Shown here one piece after another: positions 33,434-40,396 of a stretch of 64,000 bases of DNA. The notes beneath the pieces are model-generated. The model saw only the letters and a program-made list of their open reading frames with translations, had not been told where the DNA came from and made no database searches. The stretch lies in contig JBJMGI010000097.1 in assembly GCA_045807945.1 (NCBI GenBank), positions 72,279 to 136,278 on the forward strand. The letters are read 5' to 3'. Positions within the stretch are counted from its first letter, which is position 1, and each line of letters begins with the position of its first letter. The translations under genes and the position numbers were made by a program. This DNA comes from CAVQGF01 sp045807945. GTDB lineage: Bacteria; Acidobacteriota; Terriglobia; Terriglobales; Acidobacteriaceae.

Positions 33434-34201
33434 CTAACTGCGGGGATTGATCACCGGACCGCCCGGCGGGTTCTGCAACTCGCGGCGCATCAGCCCGAAA
33501 TATTGTTGCGCTACTGCCTCGGTTGCTCCGGAAAGATAAACCTTGCCACCGTCGTCACGCCGGAACTTTATACGCAAACGATAAACATCATGTCGTTGGT
33601 CGGTGATGTCGATGATGCAGACCAAGGGCGAACCCGGCCGCGGGTCGGCATCGGTCTTCGCGTTCTGTTGTTTGAAGGTGACGATATTGCCGGCTTCGTC
33701 CGCGGAGAGAAGCTCGTAATTCTTCTCCGCCGCGCGCTTGGCCGCGGCAAACACCTCGGAGTGGGGATGGTCGCGAGTGATGGCTTCGTAAACGTCGTCT
33801 AGCTCACGGTTGCCGTGCTGGCGCACCATGTCGTTCATGGGAGCATCGCGAAACTTTTCCATTTGCCTATTCAGCTCGCCGGCGAACTTCTCCGCATCTT
33901 TCGGTTTGGGAGTTTGCCGGCCCGGGGACAATACGACTGTCACTTTCGAGTTGTCGCTTTCCGGCTCAATGACGATGCCGTAGTCGTAATCCACGTGGTC
34001 ACGTCCGCCATACAGCGTGAACCAGATGGTGTCGCTCTTGGCGCTGGCGTGCCGCAAGTTCCAATTCTTCAGGACAGCGGTGTAAGCAGCATTGAACGCC
34101 GTATCGACCGGGGCCTTGAAGGTGAACGACGAGGTCTCGTCCGCGAGGCATGCGGCTGTAAGAACAAGGAGGAAGGCAACACTTGCCAGCAACTTTTTCA
34201 T
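33434..34201 (-). CDS. Exported protein of unknown function
   Basis: 255 residues with a clear signal peptide (hydrophobic core in residues 5-18, likely cut near CLA-DE, or a lipoprotein-like Cys18). The mature part alternates strands and helices: a domain with VDTAFNAAYTAVLKNWNLRH near the start, and a C-terminal segment describing two beta ribbons ending in GGPVINPRS. I do not recognise a family. It lies 23 bases upstream of the LptF-LptG gene on the same strand, so a role in the envelope is possible. A TGCTAAACT extended -10 lies ten bases before its ATG. Confidence 0.6.
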   Translation of the reverse strand: MKKLLASVAFLLVLTAACLADETSSFTFKAPVDTAFNAAYTAVLKNWNLRHASAKSDTIWFTLYGGRDHVDYDYGIVIEPESDNSKVTVVLSPGRQTPKPKDAEKFAGELNRQMEKFRDAPMNDMVRQHGNRELDDVYEAITRDHPHSEVFAAAKRAAEKNYELLSADEAGNIVTFKQQNAKTDADPRPGSPLVCIIDITDQRHDVYRLRIKFRRDDGGKVYLSGATEAVAQQYFGLMRRELQNPPGGPVINPRS

Positions 34202-34211
34202 CGGAGCGGCA

Positions 34212-34217
34212 AGTTTA
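34212..34217 (-). promoter_or_regulatory. Extended -10 before the exported-protein gene
   Basis: Minus-strand TAAACT preceded by TGC (extended -10 form), ten bases before the ATG at 34201; divergent from the GH57 promoter 30 bases away. Confidence 0.45.
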
Positions 34218-34248
34218 GCATTTGGCCGGCGGAGCTCCGCCGGTCATT

Positions 34249-34254
34249 TAGAAT
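34249..34254 (+). promoter_or_regulatory. -10 hexamer before the GH57 gene
   Basis: TAGAAT nine bases before the ATG at 34264 with no ribosome-binding site between them. A short GGCGGAGCTCCGCC palindrome (34228-34241) lies immediately upstream and overlaps where a -35 would be. Confidence 0.5.
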
Positions 34255-34263
34255 CGGAAACCG

Positions 34264-36519
34264 ATGCCGACCTTGCGCGTTCTCTTCCTATGGCACCAGC
34301 ACCAACCGTATTACAAAGACCTGGTCACAGGAAGATATCGTTTGCCATGGGTGCGTCTGCACGCGCTCAAGGATTACTACGGCATGGTGAAGCTGCTGGA
34401 CGAATTTCCTACCGTCCACCAGACCATCAACCTCGTTCCTTCTCTGATCTCCCAGATCGAAGACTACGTTTCCGGGAACGCGCGTGACCCTTTCTTCGAT
34501 ATCGCCGCGCATCCGGCTGCAGAAATGTCTGCCGAAGAGCGCAGCTTCGCGTTGAAGTATCTTTTTCAGGCCAACGAACAGCACGTCATCGGCCGCTATC
34601 CGCGGTATCTTGAGCTGTTCCGCAACATGCAGAGCAATCAACAGGATCCCGAGGCGCTGCAGCGTGCCTTTACCGCGCAGGACATCACCGATCTGCAGGT
34701 GCTCTCGCAGATCGCATGGTTCGACGAATTCTTCCTGCAAGAGCCCGACGTCGCCGCACTCATCAAGAAGGGCCGCGGTTATTCGCTCGAGGACCAGAAC
34801 TTCATCATGACCAAGCAGCGCGAGCTGATCGGTCGCGTGCTTCCGGCGCACCGCTCTGCACAGGAGCGCGGACTGGTTGAGCTTTCGACGACGGCTTTTT
34901 ATCACCCTATCTTGCCGCTGCTGTGCGATACCGACATCGGGCGTGTCTCCACGCCAAACCTTCCTTTGCCGCAGCGTTTTGTTCATCCCGAAGACGCGCG
35001 CGAGCAGATTGAGCGCAGCCTCTCGCTATGCGAGCGCGTTTTCGGTGAGAAGCCGCGCGGTGCATGGCCTTCAGAAGGGAGTGTGTCGGAAGAGGTGCTG
35101 GGAATCGCATCCAGCTTGGGAATCAATTGGCTCGCGACCGACGAAGGCGTGCTTGGCCGTTCGCTGGGCTCCTATTTCCACCGCGAGGGTGATGGGCGCT
35201 TGACAAACGGGGGCGCGGATCGGCTCTATAACATTTATCGCTATGAAAAGGGCGACGCGCGGATGCATATGGTCTTCCGCGACCACTCACTCTCCGATCT
35301 CATCGGCTTCGTTTACGCTGGCGTTCCTGCACAGACCGCCGCGCAAGACATGCTCAATCGCATCCGTTACGCTGCGCAGCCCGTCCTGGATTCCGGCCGT
35401 GACGCCGTTGTTTCTATCATTCTTGATGGCGAGAATGCTTGGGAGTTCTACCCCGAGTCCGGACGCGAATTCTTGCGCCGCTTGTACGACGGCATCGCTA
35501 AGGATCCAAGCATGGAAGCGACAACCATCTCGGAAGCGATCGGGAAGGAAAAGGATTTCGCCCCGCTCAAATCGCTTGTTCCGGGTTCCTGGATCAACGC
35601 CAATTTCAATGTATGGATCGGCGCTCCCGAAGACAACAAAGCCTGGGACTTCCTGAAAGCGGCGCATGATTTTTACGACGAGGCCGCGCCGCGTGCCGAT
35701 GAGAATGCGCGAAAACTAGCTTACGAAGAGTTGCTCATCGCTGAGGGCAGTGACTGGAACTGGTGGTATGGGCCCGAGCACCACTCCGCTAATGATGCAG
35801 ATTTCGACGAGCTCTATCGCAAGCATCTCTCCAATGTTTATGCCGCGCTCGGTGGATCACCTCCCGAGTATCTTGCGCACCCGATCACCATGGCGCGCCC
35901 CGAAGGTGAAGACTTCACCTTTACTCGGCAGATGGCTTACATCCACCCGCGGATAGATGGCGACATCACCGGATATTTCGATTGGGTGGGCGCCGCAATG
36001 TACTCTGCGGATCGCCGTACCTCGGCGATGCACGGCAGGGAATTCGTTCTCCAAACCATCTATGCCGGTATCGACGGAGAAAATTTCTACGGGCGCGTTG
36101 ATCTCGAGCCCCAGGCGCTAGCCAGCGATCTCGAGATCTTCCTCAACCTCGGACTGATCGGAAGAAAAGACAGAGCGAAGTCTGAAAGCCGCATCAAGAT
36201 CACTGTTCCGATCCAGCAGGGAAAGCTAGGAGAGTGGAATGCCGTCGCGCTCGTCTCGCCCTCAAATAACGGGCAGAGTGCCGAAGAACGGCCGCTGGGT
36301 CCAGCGCAGTCGGGAATCGCCGTACGGTGGAAGCGGATCTTGGAGTTCCAGGTCCCACTAAGGATATTAGGTGTCAGTATTGGGTCGCATCAGACCCCCC
36401 CAAAGGTCACTTTCCAGTGCGCCGCCTGGAAAAACAAACTGCCTATTGACTCGCTCCCAGCCCATGGAGCCATCGAGATCCCGGCAGTGGAAGAAGAGGC
36501 ACTGGAGTTTGTGGTTTAA
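34264..36519 (+). CDS. Glycoside hydrolase family 57 (alpha-glucan acting)
   Basis: 751 residues. GH57 signatures are all visible: WHQHQPYYKD at residues 10-19, the nucleophile Glu271 in AWPSEGSVS, and the acid/base Asp388 in ILDGENAWEFYP. The catalytic barrel is followed by helical and beta domains to the end. There is no signal peptide, so it acts in the cytoplasm, probably on glycogen or maltodextrin; GH57 also includes branching enzymes, which the sequence does not exclude. It is transcribed alone and divergently from the exported-protein gene. Confidence 0.93.
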   Translation: MPTLRVLFLWHQHQPYYKDLVTGRYRLPWVRLHALKDYYGMVKLLDEFPTVHQTINLVPSLISQIEDYVSGNARDPFFDIAAHPAAEMSAEERSFALKYLFQANEQHVIGRYPRYLELFRNMQSNQQDPEALQRAFTAQDITDLQVLSQIAWFDEFFLQEPDVAALIKKGRGYSLEDQNFIMTKQRELIGRVLPAHRSAQERGLVELSTTAFYHPILPLLCDTDIGRVSTPNLPLPQRFVHPEDAREQIERSLSLCERVFGEKPRGAWPSEGSVSEEVLGIASSLGINWLATDEGVLGRSLGSYFHREGDGRLTNGGADRLYNIYRYEKGDARMHMVFRDHSLSDLIGFVYAGVPAQTAAQDMLNRIRYAAQPVLDSGRDAVVSIILDGENAWEFYPESGREFLRRLYDGIAKDPSMEATTISEAIGKEKDFAPLKSLVPGSWINANFNVWIGAPEDNKAWDFLKAAHDFYDEAAPRADENARKLAYEELLIAEGSDWNWWYGPEHHSANDADFDELYRKHLSNVYAALGGSPPEYLAHPITMARPEGEDFTFTRQMAYIHPRIDGDITGYFDWVGAAMYSADRRTSAMHGREFVLQTIYAGIDGENFYGRVDLEPQALASDLEIFLNLGLIGRKDRAKSESRIKITVPIQQGKLGEWNAVALVSPSNNGQSAEERPLGPAQSGIAVRWKRILEFQVPLRILGVSIGSHQTPPKVTFQCAAWKNKLPIDSLPAHGAIEIPAVEEEALEFVV

Positions 36520-36911
36520 CACAGGTTTTCCACCGGTTTGGCCAGACCCCCGCTTGGGGCAATGTTTGCTGCAAGTACAACAGAGGGTTACAGCACTTTC
36601 GTGCTCTGTTTAGGGACACGTTTTGTACCGGAAGCGTTAACACTACTACATATTGTGGTACTCGCCTATCCCTGACCCAACAGGTGCCGAAACAAAAATC
36701 AAAGTTACCAAGGTCTACACCCCAAATATCCAAGAAAACCGGAAGAAAACCAAAGTTCCCGCTTGACACAGGTGGTAGTAACGCTGATATAACTCACGCC
36801 ACAGTAAACCCCCCGAGAAAGCAATAAGGATTTCCCTCGCAGGCCCGGCCAAAGTGGTATCTCCCGCCGCAAGCGAGAGCGCATTAATTTGTGGAAAGGG
36901 CTTAGGTTTTT
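36520..36911 (+). other. 392-bp intergenic region upstream of the pilus operon
   Basis: No gene is seen. After the GH57 stop a possible weak terminator is ACAGAG...CTCTGT enclosing CAC-TTTC-GTG (36580-36609), without a good T run. From 36690 to 36755 the sequence carries short A-tracts, including AAGAAAACC at 36732-36740 and 36743-36751, eleven bases apart. These precede the promoter at 36763-36793. The remaining ~115 bases would be the untranslated leader of the HTH-pil transcript. Confidence 0.55.
36763..36793 (+). promoter_or_regulatory. Promoter of the HTH-pilMNOPQ operon
   Basis: Perfect -35 TTGACA (36763-36768) and TATAAC (36788-36793) as -10 with a 19-base spacer. GATATA at 17 bases is an alternative. 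A helically phased A-tract segment directly upstream could act as an UP element. This is the only TTGACA-type promoter I found with both elements. Confidence 0.6.
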
Positions 36912-37145
36912 ATGGCCGATTCGCGTGAAGTGATGAACATTCGCCAGGCTTCGCAGTACCTCGGCGTGAGCCCTGACACACTTTACAAGTACGTGTACGA
37001 GGAAAAGATTCCCGCCTTCAAGCTGGGGAACCGCTGGAAGTTCAAGAAGACCATCCTGGACGGTTGGATGGAGCGTAAGAGCACCGTCGGCGAAAGCCGC
37101 GGCAAAAAGAAGCCCAAAACCGCGCGAGCGGTAGCTGGGCACTGA
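36912..37145 (+). CDS. Excisionase-family HTH DNA-binding protein
   Basis: 77 residues: a MerR/excisionase-type winged helix-turn-helix at residues 8-57 (NIRQASQYLGVSPDTLYKYV, then the wing with PAFKLGNRWKFKKTILDGWM) and a basic Lys/Arg tail. Such domains are used by small transcription regulators as well as phage excisionases. No integrase or phage gene is present, and pilM follows after ten bases, so it is more likely a regulator or nucleoid-type protein for the pilus operon, perhaps acting on its own promoter. Confidence 0.85.
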   Translation: MADSREVMNIRQASQYLGVSPDTLYKYVYEEKIPAFKLGNRWKFKKTILDGWMERKSTVGESRGKKKPKTARAVAGH

Positions 37146-37155
37146 GGAAGAACGT

Positions 37156-38211
37156 ATGGGTTTATTCGGTGGAGCAAAGACGATCGTAGGCCTCGACATC
37201 GGTTCCAGCAGCATTAAGGCTGTCGAGCTGCGCAAGGCCCACGGTGAGATCGAAGTCGCGCACATCGGCGTTGAGCCGCTGGCCTCGGACATCGTTGTGG
37301 ACTCGATGATCGTGGACTCGGGCAGCGTTTCCAGCGCGATCACAAAGATTTTCACCGAAAACGCCATCAAGCCGAAAGCCGTCGCTACCTCGGTCAGCGG
37401 ACACTCCGTGATCGTGAAGAAAATCCCGCTGCCGACCATGGATGATTCCGAGCTTGCGAACAGCATCCAGACGGAAGCCGCGCAGCACATCCCCTTTGAC
37501 ATTGCCGACGTTAGCGTGGATTACCAGATCCTCTCTGAAGACGACGGCTCGCCGCAGATGGACGTGCTCCTGGTCGCGGTGAAGAAGGACAAGATCCTCA
37601 ACTACACCAACGTGCTTTCGCTCGCCGGCAAGACCCCGGCCATTGTGGACATCGACGCCTTCGCGTTGCAGAACTGCTACGAGTACAACTACGACCCGGC
37701 GCCAACTTCTACGGTCGCACTGCTCAACCTGGGTGCGAGCGTAATGAACATCAACATTGTGAAAGGCGTAACGCCGCTGTTCACCCGCGACGTCAGCGTG
37801 GGCGGCAACCAGTACACCGATTCGCTGCAGAAGGAACTTGACCTCAGCTTTGAAGATGCCGAGAACCTGAAGCTGGGCCAGAAGGTCGGCACAGTCAGCG
37901 AAGACGCCAAGATGCCCATCCTGCAGCAGGTCACGGAGATAATCGTCCTCGAGATACAGAAGACGTTCGACTTCTTCCGCGCGACCGCTGCCGGTGAGCA
38001 TATCGAGCGGATCTACATGGCGGGTGGCTCCTCGAAGGTGCCGGGCTTGATCGAAGCTCTGCGACAGGAGTTCTCGTTGCCGGTGGAGATTCTGAATCCG
38101 TTTCAGCGCATCGCGCCTCCTGCCAGTGGGCCGGCAGCCGAGCTGATCGAGAGGAACGCGGGACAACTCGCGGTAGCTGTGGGATTGGCCCTTAGGAGTT
38201 TCGAGCAATGA
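37156..38211 (+). CDS. pilM: Type IV pilus assembly protein PilM
   Basis: 351-residue cytoplasmic actin-like protein. The nucleotide-binding phosphate-1 loop VGLDIGSSSIKAVEL lies at residues 12-26, the phosphate-2 region is VALLNLGASVMNINIV and the adenosine loop is YMAGGSSKVPGLIEAL. It binds the N-terminal tail of PilN and couples the pilus motors to the inner-membrane ring. A good Shine-Dalgarno (GAGGAAG) precedes the ATG, and the stop overlaps pilN (ATGA). It is the canonical copy, unlike the divergent paralogue at 7056-7952. Confidence 0.96.
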   Translation: MGLFGGAKTIVGLDIGSSSIKAVELRKAHGEIEVAHIGVEPLASDIVVDSMIVDSGSVSSAITKIFTENAIKPKAVATSVSGHSVIVKKIPLPTMDDSELANSIQTEAAQHIPFDIADVSVDYQILSEDDGSPQMDVLLVAVKKDKILNYTNVLSLAGKTPAIVDIDAFALQNCYEYNYDPAPTSTVALLNLGASVMNINIVKGVTPLFTRDVSVGGNQYTDSLQKELDLSFEDAENLKLGQKVGTVSEDAKMPILQQVTEIIVLEIQKTFDFFRATAAGEHIERIYMAGGSSKVPGLIEALRQEFSLPVEILNPFQRIAPPASGPAAELIERNAGQLAVAVGLALRSFEQ

Positions 38212-38852
38212 TCAAGATCAACCTACTCGGAGTACCGAAGCCGAAGCGCGGTAAGCGGTCAGGTGGCGGCGCAGCCCCAGAGATGGGTGGCGGTGGCGGC
38301 GAAGGCCTGAACCCGATGGTCCTGCTGGCGATCTTTGCGATCGCGACGATCGGCGGCGTGTGGTTCTTCTGGAACGCGGAAAATACGCGCGCCACGAAAC
38401 TCGCGGCCGACAAAGTCACGGCCGAGCGCGAGAATCGGTCGCTTTCAGAAGTGAAAGCCACCTTCGAGCGCAAGCAGCGCGAGGCTGATAACTATCGCCG
38501 TCGCGTAGAAGTGATCGACCAGCTGCGGTCAAACCAGGCCCAGAGCGGCGTAGTGAGCTTGCTCACTCTGGTTGGCGATACGGTCAACTCTACAGATGCT
38601 GTCTGGCTCAACAAGCTGACGGATGAGCCAGGCGCAGGCATCAAGATCGAAGGTACGGCGTTGAATGTTCACGCGGTCGCCAATCTGATCAACAACCTGC
38701 AAAAGACCGGATATTTCAAGTCGGTCGAAATGACGGAGTCGATCCAGGACGAAAAGAAACCCGAAACTGGCGACATTCAGGCATTCAGTTTCCAGATCAC
38801 GTGTGAAGTGAACAAGGCTGCGCCGCCTGCAACATCGGCGCAGAAATCGTAA
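38208..38852 (+). CDS. pilN: Type IV pilus assembly protein PilN
   Basis: 214 residues. It opens with IKINLLGVPKPKRGKR, the PilM-binding tail, followed by a Gly-rich stretch (KRSGGGAAPEMGGGGGEG), one membrane helix (about residues 37-57), a coiled coil (60-105) and the periplasmic domain with YFKSVEMTESIQ near residue 175. The Gly-rich spacer between the tail and the membrane is unusual. It overlaps pilM by four bases and is followed after 15 bases by pilO. Confidence 0.92.
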   Translation: MIKINLLGVPKPKRGKRSGGGAAPEMGGGGGEGLNPMVLLAIFAIATIGGVWFFWNAENTRATKLAADKVTAERENRSLSEVKATFERKQREADNYRRRVEVIDQLRSNQAQSGVVSLLTLVGDTVNSTDAVWLNKLTDEPGAGIKIEGTALNVHAVANLINNLQKTGYFKSVEMTESIQDEKKPETGDIQAFSFQITCEVNKAAPPATSAQKS

Positions 38853-38867
38853 GACGGGACGGTACGT

Positions 38868-39500
38868 ATGGCCGGATTGAGTGAAATGCCGAAAAGCGCG
38901 CAGCTAGGGATCATCCTGGTGGTGTGCGCGATCCTGTTTGGTTGTGGTTGGGTCTTTATGGTCAAGCCGGCGAAAGATGCCAATGACCAGGCGCAAGGCG
39001 CGTTGACTCAGCTGCAAGACGAGAACAAGAAGCTGCGCGAGTATCAGCCCAAGCTCGACGAGCTGAACCGCCAGATGGCCAGCCTGCAACAGCAGCTTGC
39101 TATCCAGCAGAAGATCGTTCCCGACCAAAAAGAAGCTGACAAGTTCCTTCACATCGTGGAAGACACGGCCCAGAACGCGGGCGTTGAAGTCCGCCGCTAT
39201 ACCGCTGGGAACGTGAACACGAAAGAGTTCTATACCGAAGTCCCGTTCGAGGTTGACATCGACGGTCAGTTCTATTCCGTCTTGAACTTCTTCGAACGCG
39301 TACAGAAGCTCGAGCGCATCATCAACATCAGCAACATGAAGGTGTCCACCACTGCCAAGCCGAGTGATGCGAAGGTAAAGAGGTCGTTCAAGTACTCGCC
39401 TTCGGAGAGCGTGGTCTCAAGCTTCACCGCGACTACTTTCTTCAGCCACGATGCACCAGCGCCCACCGGTCCTGCAAAGCCCGGCGCGCCGGCACGGTAA
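38868..39500 (+). CDS. pilO: Type IV pilus assembly protein PilO
   Basis: 210 residues: a membrane helix at about residues 13-31 (LGIILVVCAILFGCGWVFMV), a coiled coil with QLQDENKKLREYQPKLDELN (47-85), then the PilO core domain including VEVRRYTAGNVNTKEFYTEV and FEVDIDGQFYSVLNFFERVQ. The C terminus is Pro/Ala-rich. It forms the PilN-PilO periplasmic complex. The order pilM-N-O-P-Q is complete and canonical. Confidence 0.93.
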   Translation: MAGLSEMPKSAQLGIILVVCAILFGCGWVFMVKPAKDANDQAQGALTQLQDENKKLREYQPKLDELNRQMASLQQQLAIQQKIVPDQKEADKFLHIVEDTAQNAGVEVRRYTAGNVNTKEFYTEVPFEVDIDGQFYSVLNFFERVQKLERIINISNMKVSTTAKPSDAKVKRSFKYSPSESVVSSFTATTFFSHDAPAPTGPAKPGAPAR

Positions 39501-39512
39501 GGGAGACAGGCA

Positions 39513-40223
39513 ATGAATGTGACTAAAACCATTTCGATAGTAGTGCTCGCGGCAGGAATGTCCTGGGCGCAGGCTGCTAAGCCCAGCCCGGCGGCCACGA
39601 CGAAGAAGCCCGCCGCCAAGACGACTACCACAGCTGCCAAGCCGGCCTCGCAAATGGCGCCGGCGGCGGCGAAGACGAAGCCCATGGCAAAACCGGTTGC
39701 GAAAGCCGCTCCGGTTGGGAAGCCCGCTCCGGTTGGGAGACCCGCTCCTATGAAGAGCGTCGCACCCGTGAAAGCAGCCAAGACGGTCGCCCCCAAGCCG
39801 GCTCCGAAAGCAAGTACCGCAAAATCGGTTAAGCCTGCAAAGCCTGCGGTTAAGCCCGTGGCAGCGGTATCGCCGACGCAAAGAGCTGAGAGCCTGACGA
39901 AGCCGATCGGGAAGCGCGATCCGTTCGTGAGCGTCATCGTGGCTCGTAGTGACAGCAGTGCGGCCTGCAGCGGCGGCAAGCGCTGCCTGGTCATCGATCA
40001 GCTTGCGCTTCGCGGCATCGTGCGCACTCCCACCAAGTGGATCGCGCTCGTCGAGAACCCCGCGAAGAAGACTTATTACTTGTATGAGAACGACCCCATT
40101 TACAACGCGGTGGTCGTGCGCATCACCGGAGATTCAGTAATCTTCCGCGAACAGGTCATGGATGCCCTCGGGCATGCGACCGAGCGCGAAGTCGTCAAGC
40201 GCGTGAGTGCGCCGGCGATCTAG
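39513..40223 (+). CDS. pilP: Type IV pilus assembly protein PilP-like
   Basis: 236 residues: a signal peptide (cut near SWAQA at about 22), a long Lys/Ala/Pro-rich linker (residues 22-125) and a C-terminal PilP domain starting at GKRDPFVSVIV and containing LVIDQLALRGIVRTPTKWIA. PilP bridges the PilNO ring and the secretin. A Cys pair (CSGGKRC) in the domain may form a disulfide. The linker DNA contains a two-copy 18-bp tandem repeat at 39711-39746 (APVGKP/APVGRP). No lipobox is seen, so it may be soluble or held by the signal helix. Confidence 0.87.
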   Translation: MNVTKTISIVVLAAGMSWAQAAKPSPAATTKKPAAKTTTTAAKPASQMAPAAAKTKPMAKPVAKAAPVGKPAPVGRPAPMKSVAPVKAAKTVAPKPAPKASTAKSVKPAKPAVKPVAAVSPTQRAESLTKPIGKRDPFVSVIVARSDSSAACSGGKRCLVIDQLALRGIVRTPTKWIALVENPAKKTYYLYENDPIYNAVVVRITGDSVIFREQVMDALGHATEREVVKRVSAPAI

Positions 40224-40396
40224 AACAATTTTTCCAGCGCCGGCATAGCCGGACAGGAGTCAAGCAAGCAGTACGACAATTCGGGCCGAACCCAGGGGCA
40301 GTAACCGCCGCAAGGCGGAGGGCTAATTCTTAAGCGGCAGGGTAAATGCCGCACACGCAGAACGGAATTTTTTCCAAGGCGTGAGGAGAGATCGAG
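40224..40396 (+). ncRNA. Candidate structured leader RNA between pilP and pilQ
   Basis: 173 bases without a coding frame. Three consecutive hairpins are seen: CCGGC-ATA-GCCGG (40240-40252), CCGCC-GCAA-GGCGG with a GNRA tetraloop (40305-40318) and GCGGCA-GGGTAAA-TGCCGC (40334-40352), followed by AATTTTTT and a Shine-Dalgarno (GAGGAGAG) before pilQ. It does not match the c-di-GMP (GEMM) riboswitch consensus, which I checked because of the pilus context. It may be a cis-regulatory element or an mRNA-processing site adjusting PilQ level. Confidence 0.4.

Noticed and set aside
36912..37145. Excisionase as evidence of a prophage or integrative element
   Set aside because: No integrase, att repeat, tRNA junction or phage gene is near; the gene is ten bases from pilM and fits a regulator.
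37162..38208. 348-codon open frame antisense to almost the whole of pilM
   Set aside because: A by-product of codon bias on the other strand; composition is His/Arg/Asp-rich without hydrophobic core pattern, and pilM is canonical.
39711..39746. 18-bp tandem repeat in pilP as a possible mobile or regulatory repeat
   Set aside because: It simply encodes two copies of a Pro/Ala/Val/Gly/Lys unit in the protein's low-complexity linker.
40291..40352. c-di-GMP (GEMM) riboswitch before pilQ
   Set aside because: The GGGCAGTAACC-hairpin layout is superficially similar, but the conserved CGCAAAGCC-type segment and tetraloop receptor are missing.
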